DNA from: Mucilaginibacter sp. KACC 22773
Lineage (GTDB): Bacteria > Bacteroidota > Bacteroidia > Sphingobacteriales > Sphingobacteriaceae
Direction: 5' to 3'
Length of the DNA stretch: 64,000 nucleotides
NCBI RefSeq assembly: GCF_028736215.1
Contig: NZ_CP117883.1
Coordinates: forward strand, 5,518,001 to 5,582,000
Shown: positions 26,378 through 36,624 of the stretch, piece after piece
Layout: each line of letters starts with the position of its first letter
How positions within the stretch are numbered: position 1 is the first letter of the stretch
The notes under the pieces: model-generated
Database searches by the model: none
What the model saw: only the letters and a program-made list of their open reading frames with translations
Told to the model about the DNA's origin: nothing
Made by a program: the position numbers and the translations under genes

Positions 26378-28117
26378 TTAAAAAACAGGTCTGTCTATCT
26401 CCACATCCTTTATTTTCCAGGCGGTTTTTAAACGTTGTTTTACTTTGTTTAAAGCGAGTGCATTCCCCTCATTTTGATAGGCCCATTGCAAGCCTGTAAG
26501 CGCCCAGCCATTGTTGGGGTTTATTTGCAGGTCTTTATTTAACACAGCCACGGCCTCGTTGTAACGACCTGCTTTTAGCAATACATTGCCCAGGTAATGC
26601 CGGGCGGGTAAGGGCCAGTCGCGGGGTTCGTTATAAATGAGCTTATCTTCGGCTATAACTGCTTGTTGTAAAGTGGAGATTGCAGCACCATAGTTTTTTT
26701 GCGTGGCAGCAATATTGCCTTGCAATATCAGGTGGCCGACGCCGGCGGCCTCAAATGCCGAACTGAAATTATCTATTGGTGCTTTTAACGATGCATCAGT
26801 TAAACCGGCTTCCATCAGTTTTAGTTCTGAGGCAGCTTTTTGTGAATCGCCCTTACCGCACCAGGCCATGCCCTTTGCAAAATGAAGCAATACCGATGCA
26901 TAGGCAAGAGTATCGCCTACATGGGTGTTTAAAATATCGTCCCATTTGCCAAAGCGCACATCGGTTAGCGCAGGCTGCATATAAACGTATTGGAAAAAAT
27001 TACCATCAGCCCCTTTGGCGACCAGGTAATCAGGTACAATGGTAGCCTTTGCTTCATTGGCACCGCTAATGGCGGCCTTATAGTTACCGCCCATTTGCGC
27101 GCAATTTACTTTAAGGTGAATGTTATGCGTTTGGTACAACACGGCCCCGTTAACCACCGGGTTGTAAAGGCCCACGTAATAATTAAACCCGGCAACCGCT
27201 GCGTTATTATTGGCAATACCTTGCTGGTAATTACCCGTACGGATGTAAATATGCGATGGCATGTGTGTAATATGCGATACCAGCGGCATTAAAGTATCCA
27301 GCAAATGCGCGCTTTTTAAAGCCAGTTGCGGCGTGGCCGATGCCTCCATGGTATGGATATAAAAATGATTGGCTCCCGGATGTTTGGGGCTTATTGCAAT
27401 AGCCTGCTCCAATAATGCGCGGATCTCCGGCGTCCATGGTTTGGGGTTAAAATCGTGGGTGTATAAATCCCAGGGATGTAACAATAGCAGGGCATCGGCA
27501 TATAATGTTATCACCTCGGCATTTTTAGGGTAGCTGGCGTAAACCTTTTGCATGGCCCTGGCATAATTGCTGCGTAACTGCAACACGGTGACGGTGGTAT
27601 CTTTACTATACCGCTGTTGCATTGCCGCAATAAGTGCTTGCTCCAACGGCGTGCATTTATTGGCAAAGTTGCGGCTTTTTACTGATGCTTCGTAAGCATC
27701 GGTGGGCGGGGCGTAGCCATTAGGGTAATTGATGGTTGGCCCCATAGCCAGCGACCTGCCGTACCAGGCCATCGCGCATTCCGGATCAAACCGGGTTGCC
27801 TTGGTAAATGACGCTATAGCTTCAATAGAATGAAAAGCGTAATACATGCTCAGGCCCTGGTTAAAATAAAACTGGGCGCTGTCAGACGGGGTAGTGATTT
27901 TCCATTTATAATTTCCCCAGCCATTTAAAGCAGGAATTTCTTTTAAATCATCTGCCAGGTTGTACCCGCCGCTGCAAAGTACCACGGGACGTGTAATAGC
28001 CTTATACAAAAACGCGGTTTTTGTGACTTTTTTTTGATACCGGTGATAAAAAGACTGACCGGTTAAAAAAATAACGACCAATGCGGGGCATATGACCAGG
28101 GCTCTTTTTATTTTCAT
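26378..28117 (-). CDS. TPR-repeat protein, membrane-anchored
   Basis: The ATG at 28117 gives 579 residues starting MKIKRALVICPALVVIFLTGQS, a signal anchor. The longer frame would add 31 residues without such a start. Tetratricopeptide-type repeats are visible near the N-terminus (NQGLSMYYAFHSIEAIASFTKATRFDPECAMAWY) and the C-terminus (GRYNEAVAVLNKDLQINPNNGWALTGLQ). Conserved His residues in HPGANHFYIHTMEAS and HMPSHIYIRTGNY recall a family of large TPR proteins of unknown function. It lies between the DUF6377 regulator and susC but on the opposite strand, divergent from susC. A role in glucan use is not supported. Confidence 0.72.
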   Translation of the reverse strand: MKIKRALVICPALVVIFLTGQSFYHRYQKKVTKTAFLYKAITRPVVLCSGGYNLADDLKEIPALNGWGNYKWKITTPSDSAQFYFNQGLSMYYAFHSIEAIASFTKATRFDPECAMAWYGRSLAMGPTINYPNGYAPPTDAYEASVKSRNFANKCTPLEQALIAAMQQRYSKDTTVTVLQLRSNYARAMQKVYASYPKNAEVITLYADALLLLHPWDLYTHDFNPKPWTPEIRALLEQAIAISPKHPGANHFYIHTMEASATPQLALKSAHLLDTLMPLVSHITHMPSHIYIRTGNYQQGIANNNAAVAGFNYYVGLYNPVVNGAVLYQTHNIHLKVNCAQMGGNYKAAISGANEAKATIVPDYLVAKGADGNFFQYVYMQPALTDVRFGKWDDILNTHVGDTLAYASVLLHFAKGMAWCGKGDSQKAASELKLMEAGLTDASLKAPIDNFSSAFEAAGVGHLILQGNIAATQKNYGAAISTLQQAVIAEDKLIYNEPRDWPLPARHYLGNVLLKAGRYNEAVAVLNKDLQINPNNGWALTGLQWAYQNEGNALALNKVKQRLKTAWKIKDVEIDRPVF

Positions 28118-28433
28118 CTGTTGTGGATTGCTGAAGATACTGCAATTTAAGTTTTTATGTGATGAATAATTGGCAGCTTTGCAACTATTTCCCCCAACAG
28201 CCCCAATCATCTCCTCAAAACCCGTCTATATCGCCCCATATTAAATCTATATTACAACTCCTAAAACAACAATAAAAGTACCTAACAATCAATCAATTAA
28301 CAATATTATTCCGCCTATATTTTCTATATTGAGCTTTTAGGCTATTGATTAGCCAAAATTCCCTCCTTTTATTTGATTCGGATTTGCCAGCTATGGTACA
28401 TCTGCAAAAACCAATTTTTAAAACCAATTTTAC
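28118..28433. other. Divergent intergenic region upstream of susC-like gene
   Basis: This AT-rich 316-nt gap separates the TPR gene from the susC-like gene. It holds a short perfect inverted repeat, GGCTA-ttgat-TAGCC, at 28340-28354 and the candidate promoter at 28372-28404. The DUF6377 regulator may bind here (inference). Confidence 0.45.
28372..28404 (+). promoter_or_regulatory. Candidate Bacteroidota promoter of the sus-like operon
   Basis: TTTG at 28372-28375 is followed after 21 nt by TACATCTG (28397-28404), one mismatch from TAnnTTTG. Spacing and distance to the susC ATG at 28434 (about 30 nt) fit the Bacteroidota housekeeping promoter. Confidence 0.4.
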
Positions 28434-31391
28434 ATGAAAAAAGTTTACTTATTTAAGTACGGCCTGACTGTGCTCCTTTTAATCTCGGCGATAGCTTCGT
28501 TTGCTCAAAAAGGTGCTTTCAGGGGCAAGGTGGTTGATGATCTTAACCAGCCATTACCCGGCGCCACAGTGCACGTTAAGGGTGCATCTCAAACAACAGT
28601 AACAGATGCTAATGGTATGTTTTCGCTTACGGGCGATACGCAACAGGCATTAACCGTGCAGGTTACTTTTGTTGGCTACGATGTGCTGGAGCGGGTAATC
28701 AAAGCCAACGAAAATCCCACTATTCAGCTGGTACCTTCATCAAAGGCTTTAACCGAAGTGGTGGTTATGGGCTACGGAACGGTTAAAAAATCTGATTTAA
28801 CGGGTGCCGTTGCAACCATCGGTGCTAAAGACCTTAATCCGGGGTCGGTTACCAACCCATTACAACAACTTGCCGGCAAAGCAGCAGGCGTAAACATTAC
28901 CCAGGTAGGCAGCGAACCCGGTGTGGCACCAACGGTGCGCATACGTGGCCTAACATCGTTACAGGGCGGCAATGATCCTTTGGTTGTTGTTGACGGCATT
29001 CAAGGCAACATGGACCTGCTAAATCAGGTGCCGCCAAGTGAAATTGCATCAATAGACATCCTTAAAGATGCATCGGCCACCGCTATTTACGGTTCGCGCG
29101 GCGCCCCGGGTGTTATCCTGATCACTACCAGGAAAACCGCCGCCGGCAAAAGCAGTGTTGAGTATACCGAAAATAGCTCGCTGGACGTAATTGCCCACAA
29201 ATTGCAGGAACTAAACGCCGTGCAATGGACTGCACAAGCCGAAAAACAAGGTGTGGATGTATCTGCAAACCATGGCTCCAATACCGACTGGTTTAACCTG
29301 CTTACCCAAAACGGCGTTACGCAAAACCATAACCTTGCTTTTGGTGGTGGTACCAATGGCTTTAACTACCGTGCATCCGTAAGTGCCATTACCCAAACCG
29401 GTATCGTTATCAATTCCAACTATAAAAAATATATAGGCCGCATTACCGCTACGCAAAAAGCGCTTGATGATAAGTTAACCCTCACCATGAATGTAAATAG
29501 CGGCATCAACAATGATGTTTACAGCCCTATCGGCATCGGCCGGGCAGCTTTTACTTCAAACCTGATCAGCAATACATACATCTCGAGACCTACCGATCCT
29601 GTATTTAACACCGATGGATCATACTACTCAGACCCTAACGTATTCCAGTACATCAACCCTTACGCTGTTGCAAAAACGGTTAAAAACGATGTGAACACCA
29701 ACAACCTGTTCACCAGTTTAAGGGGCGACCTGGATATTTACAAAGGCATATCTGCCGGATGGTTTGGCAGCTGGAGAAAATCTGATACGAATACAGGTTA
29801 TTACGCGCCGGTAGCATCAACCATAGCTACCGCTATTGATAACACAGGCATCGCCAACATCAGCAATAACCATGTTGACGAAAAACTGATGGACATCAGC
29901 CTGAGCTACAAACATGAATTTGGGTTAAGCCATTTTGATGCATCGGCTATTTATGAGTGGCAGGCACAAACATATAACGGCAGCTTTGCACAGGGCCGTG
30001 GTTTTGTGAACGATTTTGCTACTTATAACGCTTTGCAGCTGGGCGATATCTCCAAAGTTTTACAGGGCGATATTTCTTCTTACAAAAACGACAGGAGGCT
30101 TATTTCATACATTGGTCAGATCCATTACTCGTACAACAACAAGTACCTGTTAACCGCCAGTATCAGGCGCGATGGTTCAACCGTATTTGGGGTTAATAAC
30201 AAATGGGGTAACTTCCCGTCGGCAGCGCTTGCATGGCGGGTTGACCAGGAAGACTTTATGAAAAACCAAACCCTGTTCAGCAGCTTTAAGTTACGTGTGG
30301 GTTATGGCGTTACCGGTAACCAACAAGGCATTACCCCGCAAAACTCCATTGCTTTGGTAGGTCAGGCAGGTTCGGTGTTCTTCGGAGGATCAACCATTCC
30401 CAACTATTTTTATACACAAAATGCCAATCCTAACTTAAAGTGGGAAACCCGCAAACAGGCCAATGCCGGTTTCGATTTCTCGATGTTTAATGATAGGCTG
30501 AACGGTACTTTTGATGTATACAGGGCCACTACCGATAATTTGTTGTACCACTACACTGTACCCGTTGTAGGCCAGTTTTTTGTAAACAACATTCTGGCAA
30601 ACGTAGGTAGCCTGCGTTCGCAAGGTGTCGAGCTTTCGTTAAGCTATACGGTGATAAAAAGCCAGGATATGACACTTACCCTTGCTGCAAACGGGTCATT
30701 GCTGCAAAGTAAGGTACTTAAATTAGGCGGCAACATACAAGGCTTTGATGTACCTACCAACTATGTTGGCTGGGGACCAAACGCTTACCTTGTTGTAGGC
30801 AAGCCAGTGGGCACTTTCCTTATTTTAAAACACCTTGGCAAAGATGCCAACAGCGCCGAAACCGTTGTTGACCGTGATAAAAACGGCACCATCGACCAGG
30901 GATCGCAAAGTAAAGACAGGTACGAAGAAGGCCAATCGCTGCCTAAATATACCTATGCTTTTACACCATCTTTTACTTACAAAAACTTTGATGCATCAAT
31001 GGTTTGGCGCGGATCGGGCGGTAATAAAATCTATAACGGCCTTCGCCAGGATTTAAGCCTTCTGGAAAACCTGGGAAAATCAAACGTGCTTACCAGCGCG
31101 ATACCTTTAGGCATTCAGTCGTCGCCTTATGGGTCTGACCTTTGGTTGGAGAGCGGCTCGTATTTAAGGTGGGAAAATCTTTCGTTAGGATACAGGTTTA
31201 ACCTGGCCAAAGTAAAATACATCAGCGCTTTACGCTTATCTGTAACCGGCCAAAACCTTGCCATTATAACCAAATACAAAGGCCTTGATCCTGAAGTGAA
31301 CGTTAGTGGCGACAGCTCATCGGGCGGCGACTACGGTACCTATCCGCGCACCAGGACCTTTTCTTTAGGTTTAAATGTTATTCTAAAATAA
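28434..31391 (+). CDS. SusC-type TonB-dependent outer-membrane transporter
   Basis: 985 residues. A signal peptide (to about residue 24, ASFAQ) is followed by a carboxypeptidase-regulatory-like domain (about 28-105), a TonB-box region and plug (TEVVVMGYGTVKKSDLTGAV, then VRIRGLTSLQGGNDPLVVVDGI), and a 22-strand barrel ending in the aromatic-rich strand TFSLGLNVILK. It imports oligosaccharides across the outer membrane with energy from TonB. Its length matches starch-type SusC proteins. It is the first gene of the operon, with susD 7 nt behind. The presence of GH31 and GH13 genes downstream points to alpha-glucan as substrate. Confidence 0.95.
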   Translation: MKKVYLFKYGLTVLLLISAIASFAQKGAFRGKVVDDLNQPLPGATVHVKGASQTTVTDANGMFSLTGDTQQALTVQVTFVGYDVLERVIKANENPTIQLVPSSKALTEVVVMGYGTVKKSDLTGAVATIGAKDLNPGSVTNPLQQLAGKAAGVNITQVGSEPGVAPTVRIRGLTSLQGGNDPLVVVDGIQGNMDLLNQVPPSEIASIDILKDASATAIYGSRGAPGVILITTRKTAAGKSSVEYTENSSLDVIAHKLQELNAVQWTAQAEKQGVDVSANHGSNTDWFNLLTQNGVTQNHNLAFGGGTNGFNYRASVSAITQTGIVINSNYKKYIGRITATQKALDDKLTLTMNVNSGINNDVYSPIGIGRAAFTSNLISNTYISRPTDPVFNTDGSYYSDPNVFQYINPYAVAKTVKNDVNTNNLFTSLRGDLDIYKGISAGWFGSWRKSDTNTGYYAPVASTIATAIDNTGIANISNNHVDEKLMDISLSYKHEFGLSHFDASAIYEWQAQTYNGSFAQGRGFVNDFATYNALQLGDISKVLQGDISSYKNDRRLISYIGQIHYSYNNKYLLTASIRRDGSTVFGVNNKWGNFPSAALAWRVDQEDFMKNQTLFSSFKLRVGYGVTGNQQGITPQNSIALVGQAGSVFFGGSTIPNYFYTQNANPNLKWETRKQANAGFDFSMFNDRLNGTFDVYRATTDNLLYHYTVPVVGQFFVNNILANVGSLRSQGVELSLSYTVIKSQDMTLTLAANGSLLQSKVLKLGGNIQGFDVPTNYVGWGPNAYLVVGKPVGTFLILKHLGKDANSAETVVDRDKNGTIDQGSQSKDRYEEGQSLPKYTYAFTPSFTYKNFDASMVWRGSGGNKIYNGLRQDLSLLENLGKSNVLTSAIPLGIQSSPYGSDLWLESGSYLRWENLSLGYRFNLAKVKYISALRLSVTGQNLAIITKYKGLDPEVNVSGDSSSGGDYGTYPRTRTFSLGLNVILK

Positions 31392-31398
31392 TTTGATC

Positions 31399-32877
31399 AT
31401 GAAAAAAATATTAATCAGTATTTGTATTATTAGCCTTGCTGCAAGCTGTACCAAGGTTAATGAGCATGTGTATGACAAATATACGGCTGACCAGTTTTAT
31501 TCAACCGCGGCGGGTGCCGATGATGCTTTGGCCAATGTGTACTCAAAAATTACCGGCAGCTGGGGCTCAAACTATGCAGGCCGCGATAATTGCTGGTACG
31601 ATTTAAATAGCTTCTCATCAGATGAGCAGGTAATACCTCACCGTAACACCGGCGATTGGCAGCTTGACTTTGCCCAACTGTATACCCGTACCGAATTGCC
31701 AAACCTGGGCATCATCAATAATACCTGGAACTGGGCTTACTCTACAATTTACAGCGCCAACCTGGCCATTGCCCAGCTTACATCGGCCAAAGCCGATCCG
31801 GCAAAAATTGCCGAGGCCAAAGTGATGCGTGCCTGGATCTATTACCTGTTGATAGATGATTTTGGTGATGTGCCGTTTTATACCGACAACAATACCAACG
31901 TTTCAAAAATACCGCAGGCAAAACGTGCCGATGTTTACAATTTTGTGGTAAACGAGCTTAAAGCCAATGTTGATTTACTTTCTGAAACACGTGGCGGCGC
32001 CTATTACGGCCGTTTTAACAAGTGGGCAGGTTACATGGTATTGGCCAAGGTTTACTTAAATGCCCAGGTTTATACCGGCACCCCACATTGGGCCGAAGCT
32101 TTGGCAGCAGCCAACAAAGTAGCATCGGGTGGTTTTACATTACATGCCGCCGGTGCAAGCACAACGGCACCACTTGGTAATACCTATTACGACCTTTTTG
32201 GCGATGTATGCCCCAACGACGAAACCATTTTTGCCTTATACATTACGCAAAATGTTATCAGTGGTAACATTTACACCATCCGGAGCTTAAACAGCCCCAA
32301 TGGCGTGGCCCTTATAGGCTTTGCCGGCTGGAATGGTACCATTATCCCATCAGAGTATTATGATAAGTTTGATAATGCCGACGTACGTAAAAAACAATTC
32401 CTGGTTGGCGCACAGGCCGGCGGTATTACTTATACCAAAGAGGTATCGTCGCTAATTGATCCGGGTGCGGGCCCTAATGAAGGTATCCGTGACGATAAAT
32501 TCTTCCCCGTAAAACCATCTGACGGCAGCGGCGAATCAAACGATTTCCCGGTTTACCGTTATGCCGATGTACTGCTGATGCAGGCCGAGTGTAATGTACG
32601 CTTAGGCAATGTTACAGCCGCAGCCCCATTCCTGAACCAGGTAAGGGAGCGTGCCGGCCTTAGCGATATTGCAGCACCTACGTTAGATAACATTTACGAT
32701 GAGCGTGGATTTGAATTGAACATGGAAGGCCACCGCAGGCAGGACATGATCAGGTTTGGCAAGTTTTTGCTACCGCACGGTTTTGTTCAAACTACACCTG
32801 CTTACAGGATGCTGTTCCCGATACCGACAGAAGCACTTAACGCCAATACCACGTTGAAACAAAATCCAGGTTATTAA
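31399..32877 (+). CDS. SusD-family surface glycan-binding lipoprotein
   Basis: I choose the ATG at 31399; the frame also opens at a TTG six bases earlier. The 492-residue protein has a lipobox (SLAASC, Cys17). The helical SusD-like N-terminal region (QFYSTAAGADDALANVYSKI) and the C-terminal RagB/SusD motif (YRYADVLLMQAECNVRLG...FLNQVRERAG, then DERGFELNMEGHRRQDMIRFGKF) are both clear. It forms the lid over the SusC barrel and holds glycan at the surface. The gene follows susC by 7 nt. Substrate identity is inferred from the operon. Confidence 0.94.
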   Translation: MKKILISICIISLAASCTKVNEHVYDKYTADQFYSTAAGADDALANVYSKITGSWGSNYAGRDNCWYDLNSFSSDEQVIPHRNTGDWQLDFAQLYTRTELPNLGIINNTWNWAYSTIYSANLAIAQLTSAKADPAKIAEAKVMRAWIYYLLIDDFGDVPFYTDNNTNVSKIPQAKRADVYNFVVNELKANVDLLSETRGGAYYGRFNKWAGYMVLAKVYLNAQVYTGTPHWAEALAAANKVASGGFTLHAAGASTTAPLGNTYYDLFGDVCPNDETIFALYITQNVISGNIYTIRSLNSPNGVALIGFAGWNGTIIPSEYYDKFDNADVRKKQFLVGAQAGGITYTKEVSSLIDPGAGPNEGIRDDKFFPVKPSDGSGESNDFPVYRYADVLLMQAECNVRLGNVTAAAPFLNQVRERAGLSDIAAPTLDNIYDERGFELNMEGHRRQDMIRFGKFLLPHGFVQTTPAYRMLFPIPTEALNANTTLKQNPGY

Positions 32878-32891
32878 TTATTCATAAAGTG

Positions 32892-33980
32892 ATGAAAAAA
32901 ATAATCAACTTAACATTTGCAGCAATGGCCTTCATGACCGTTGCCTGCCATAAGCAGGCGGAGTTGACCACGCTGAAACCGGTTGCCTTTACGGGTAACA
33001 TGACGGCCTCAACAACTACAGTCACCCTGTCTGCTACTACCGACGATCAGTCGGTAATTACCTTTACCTGGCCTGCGGTAGTTTACCCTTACAAATCGCA
33101 CGTAACCTACACCCTGCAGGCCGATTTGCCTGCCGATACCGTAGGCGCAACCGCCTGGCAAAACGCTACATCGGTATTAATTGGAACCGATGTGCTAACC
33201 AAAACTTACAAAGGCAGCGATTTAAACACACTGGCCCTCGCATTGGGCGTTACGCCAAATGAAGTGGGTAAAATGGTGTTCAGGATGCAGGCGTACCAGG
33301 ATAGGAATACTTATTCAAAAGCGGTAACATTAACTATCAGCCCGTATAAAATTATCCTGCCGCCAAGCAACAATTACCCGGTATTATACCTTCCGGGCGA
33401 TTACCAGGGATGGTCGCCGGGCACCGCTGGCACAGTAGCGGCATCGGTACCTAACATTTACGAAGGCTACATTTATGAGCCTGCAGGTGGCAGCTATCAC
33501 TTTAAGTTTACCAGCGCTCCCGATTGGAACCACATTAACTACGGCGATGGCGGCCCGGGCTTATTGACCACTGATGGCACCAAAGGCGATTTGGTTTTGC
33601 CTGGCCCGGGTGTTTATGAACTGGTTGCCAACCCGCAAACCCTTACCTGGTCATACACCCTGGTTACCTGGGGTATAATTGGCGATGCCACACCAGGCGG
33701 CTGGAGCACGGATACCCAAATGACGTACGACCCGGCTAAACAAGTGTGGACGGTTACTGCCAATATGGTTGCAAGCGGATCGTTCAAATTCAGGGCCAAT
33801 AACCAGTGGGCTATTGATTTTGGCATCACAGCAGATGGCAAAATTCAATACGCCGATAACCCTGCATTACCGTACAACGGCTCGTTAGGCAACTTAACTG
33901 TACCGTCAAATGGTAATTATACCATTACGCTGGATTTGCATGATCCAAATAATTACAACTTTAAGTTAAAGAAAAATTAA
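32892..33980 (+). CDS. SusE-like outer-membrane glycan-binding lipoprotein
   Basis: The ATG at 32892 gives 362 residues; a GTG one codon earlier is also possible. The lipobox is VACHK (Cys19). Residues 25-155 form a SusE N-terminal domain (TFTWPAVVYPYKSHVTYTLQ). Two starch-binding-module-like domains follow (YLPGDYQGWSP... and GIIGDATPGGWSTDTQM...), each with the Trp-rich fold seen in SusE and SusF. It should sit on the cell surface and bind alpha-glucan. Bacteroides has both SusE and SusF; only one such protein is present here. It is followed by two hairpins before the GH31 gene. Confidence 0.88.
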   Translation: MKKIINLTFAAMAFMTVACHKQAELTTLKPVAFTGNMTASTTTVTLSATTDDQSVITFTWPAVVYPYKSHVTYTLQADLPADTVGATAWQNATSVLIGTDVLTKTYKGSDLNTLALALGVTPNEVGKMVFRMQAYQDRNTYSKAVTLTISPYKIILPPSNNYPVLYLPGDYQGWSPGTAGTVAASVPNIYEGYIYEPAGGSYHFKFTSAPDWNHINYGDGGPGLLTTDGTKGDLVLPGPGVYELVANPQTLTWSYTLVTWGIIGDATPGGWSTDTQMTYDPAKQVWTVTANMVASGSFKFRANNQWAIDFGITADGKIQYADNPALPYNGSLGNLTVPSNGNYTITLDLHDPNNYNFKLKKN

Positions 33981-33983
33981 CCG

Positions 33984-34009
33984 GTAAGGCAGCGCGTTTG
34001 CTGCCTTAC
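33984..34009 (+). terminator. Hairpin downstream of susE-like gene (attenuator or mRNA end)
   Basis: A perfect 10-bp stem, GTAAGGCAGC with GCTGCCTTAC, has a 6-nt loop and starts three bases after the stop codon. The T-run begins only about eight bases after the stem (34018-34024), so termination may be partial. Confidence 0.5.
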
Positions 34010-34076
34010 ATCATACCTTTTTTTAATATACTTTGAGTATGTTAACGGATTTTACAAGTGTGCATTAGTTGATTTT

Positions 34077-34111
34077 CAGGAGTAACCGGGTTTGCCGGGC
34101 TCCTGATTTTT
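34077..34111 (+). terminator. Second hairpin with T-run upstream of GH31 gene
   Basis: CAGGAG (34077-34082) pairs with CTCCTG (34100-34105), with an inner CCGG-gtttg-CCGG. ATTTTT follows at once. It ends 44 nt before the GH31 ATG, so it sits in the leader of the enzyme genes. Confidence 0.55.
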
Positions 34112-34155
34112 ACTGCCAGTTACCTTCCGATAACAATTCATCACCCCTTTTATAC

Positions 34156-36609
34156 ATGAAATTTATTACGATCACACTTTTACTTGCCTGCGTTTTAAAC
34201 TTGCCGTGTGTTATGGCGCAATCGCCGGTAGTAACGCCCGGAAATATCGAAACCGTTACCATTGGGCAACAGGAAGTTTCTTTAAAAACAACCAATGCTT
34301 ACGGCAGCATATCTGTTTACAGCCCATCCATCGTTCGGGTGCGGTTGGATAAAAAGGTATTGGGCGACGATTTTTCGTACGCTGTAGTTGGCAAAGCGCA
34401 TGCTGTAAAAGTGCAGATCAGCCAAACAGATAATGAGATTGATATCAGCACCGATTCGTTAAAAGCGGTAATCCAAAAGAAACCTTTCAGCATAACATTC
34501 TATACAATTGATGGCAGGATAATTAACCAGGACGAACCCGGTTTAACCACGTCATGGGTAAACGATGCGGTAATTACCTATAAAAAAATGCAGGATGATG
34601 AGCATTTTGTAGGCCTTGGCGAAAAAACCGGCAACCTTGACCGCAGGGGCAACGCCTACACCAACTGGAACTCGGATGTATATGGCTACAGTACCATGGC
34701 CGATCCGCTTTACTCCACCATCCCTTTTTATGCCGGCATTCACCATGGCTTAAACTATGGTATTTTTATGGATAACACCTACCAAAGCGATTTTAACTTT
34801 GGCGCCAGTAATAACCGCTTCTCATCATTCGGCGCGCACGGTGGCGAAATGAACTACTACTTTATCTACCATAAAAAAATGGCAGATATTATTGCCTCCT
34901 ACACCTGGCTTACCGGCCGCATGCCTTTGCCCCCAAAATGGGCTTTAGGCTACCAGCAAAACCGTTACAGCTATTACCCCGAAGCCGAGGTAATGCGCAT
35001 AGCCCAAACCCTGCGCGAAAAGCGAATCCCTGCTGATGGTATTACTTTAGATATTCATTACATGGACAGGTACCAACTATTCACCTGGAACAAAAGCCGT
35101 TTCCCTGATCCTGTAAAAATGACCGATGCGCTTAACAAAATGAACCTGAAGCTTACCGTTATTGTAGATCCGGGGATTAAAGTTGAAAAAGGCGCCCCCG
35201 CTTATGAAAGCGGCCTGAAACAGGATGTATATATCAAATACCCCGATGGTACACCATACACCGGCCAGGTTTGGCCGGGCTGGTGCAACTTTACCGATTT
35301 TACCAGCGATAAAGGCCGCGCATGGTGGCGTAACCAGGTCGATTTCTTCGCAAAATCGGGCGTGAGCGGTATCTGGAATGATATGAACGAAATATCTACC
35401 TGGGGCCAAAAAATGCCCGATAATGTTCTGTTTGATTATGACGGCCACCCAACTACCCATTTACAGGCGCATAACGTGTATGGATTAGAAATGGTACGTT
35501 CAAGCTACGAAGGCGCGCTCGAACATTTTAAAGAGCGCCCGTTTATTTTAAGCCGTTCGGGATATGCAGGTTTGCAGCGCTACTCGGCCATTTGGACAGG
35601 CGATAACCGTGCCGAGGAAGACCACATGTTGTTGGGCGTACGTTTAATGAACAGCCTTGGCCTAAGCGGCGTATCGTTTACGGGGATGGATATTGGCGGC
35701 TTTACCGGCAATCCCACCACGTCCTTATATACCCGCTGGATTGAGCTTGGCGCATTTATCCCCTACTATCGTAACCACACGGCCTTGAATAGCCGCGCTG
35801 CCGAGCCCTGGGCTTTTGGCGAGGATGTGCTGGACATTGCACGAAACTACATCAGCTTACGCTACCAGTTAATGCCTTATTTATACTCCAGCTTTTATGA
35901 GTCGACGCAAAACGGTTTACCTGTAATGCGCTCGTTGGCTATCAACTATACTTTTGACCCGAAAGTAATGGACGCCACCTTCCAAAACCAGTACGAGTTT
36001 GGTAACGGCTTTATGGTTGCCCCTTTTGAAAGCACCGCGGCTTTTGGCAAAGTATATTTTCCCGAAGGCAGCTGGTATGATCTTTATACCGGTGCCGCGC
36101 AAAAAGGCGCACAGGAGGTAACTATCCCGCTAACGGTTAGCAAACTGCCGGTTTACATAAAAGGCGGCAGCATTATCCCCATGCAGTCGCTTACCCAATC
36201 AACTGCCGAATTGCCTACCGATACGCTCGCCGTGCATGTATATAAGGGCAGCAAAGCCAATCATTTTGTGTATTACGAAGATAATGGCAAAAGCTTCAGC
36301 TACCAGAAAGGTGATTTTTATAAACGTACCATCAGTTTTGATCCCTATAAAAAAACCATCACATTTGATAAAGCAGAAGGGAGCTTTAAAACCAATTTTA
36401 AATACATCAGGCTGGTGCTGCACGGCTTTGAACAATCAACAGCAGTTAAAGCAGGCAACAGCAATTTAAAGTTACAGGATAGCAGCATCGCGTTTTTAGG
36501 TGCCGCAGCAAATACCGACCCGCAAGGGAGCATAAACAGGCCCGATAGCAGCCCTGTTAAAACGGTAACCATCAGTAATGCCCCAAATAACATCCAGATA
36601 AATTATTAA
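34156..36609 (+). CDS. GH31 family alpha-glucosidase
   Basis: The ATG at 34156 gives 817 residues with a signal peptide (NLPCVMAQS). The longer frame from 34069 starts inside the terminator hairpin and is not credible. An N-terminal beta-sandwich and galactose-mutarotase-like region precedes the TIM barrel. The catalytic nucleophile is Asp409 in WNDMNE and the acid/base is Asp483 in WTGDNR, both standard for GH31. A C-terminal beta domain follows, DUF5110-like. It should release glucose from alpha-glucan oligosaccharides in the periplasm. In the Bacteroides sus locus this step is done by the GH97 enzyme SusB, so GH31 takes that role here (inference). Confidence 0.92.
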   Translation: MKFITITLLLACVLNLPCVMAQSPVVTPGNIETVTIGQQEVSLKTTNAYGSISVYSPSIVRVRLDKKVLGDDFSYAVVGKAHAVKVQISQTDNEIDISTDSLKAVIQKKPFSITFYTIDGRIINQDEPGLTTSWVNDAVITYKKMQDDEHFVGLGEKTGNLDRRGNAYTNWNSDVYGYSTMADPLYSTIPFYAGIHHGLNYGIFMDNTYQSDFNFGASNNRFSSFGAHGGEMNYYFIYHKKMADIIASYTWLTGRMPLPPKWALGYQQNRYSYYPEAEVMRIAQTLREKRIPADGITLDIHYMDRYQLFTWNKSRFPDPVKMTDALNKMNLKLTVIVDPGIKVEKGAPAYESGLKQDVYIKYPDGTPYTGQVWPGWCNFTDFTSDKGRAWWRNQVDFFAKSGVSGIWNDMNEISTWGQKMPDNVLFDYDGHPTTHLQAHNVYGLEMVRSSYEGALEHFKERPFILSRSGYAGLQRYSAIWTGDNRAEEDHMLLGVRLMNSLGLSGVSFTGMDIGGFTGNPTTSLYTRWIELGAFIPYYRNHTALNSRAAEPWAFGEDVLDIARNYISLRYQLMPYLYSSFYESTQNGLPVMRSLAINYTFDPKVMDATFQNQYEFGNGFMVAPFESTAAFGKVYFPEGSWYDLYTGAAQKGAQEVTIPLTVSKLPVYIKGGSIIPMQSLTQSTAELPTDTLAVHVYKGSKANHFVYYEDNGKSFSYQKGDFYKRTISFDPYKKTITFDKAEGSFKTNFKYIRLVLHGFEQSTAVKAGNSNLKLQDSSIAFLGAAANTDPQGSINRPDSSPVKTVTISNAPNNIQINY

Positions 36610-36624
36610 AAAGGAAGTGTGAGT

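Noticed and set aside
34069-34155. N-terminal extension of the GH31 gene
   Set aside because: It would begin inside the terminator hairpin and would bury the signal peptide that starts at 34156.
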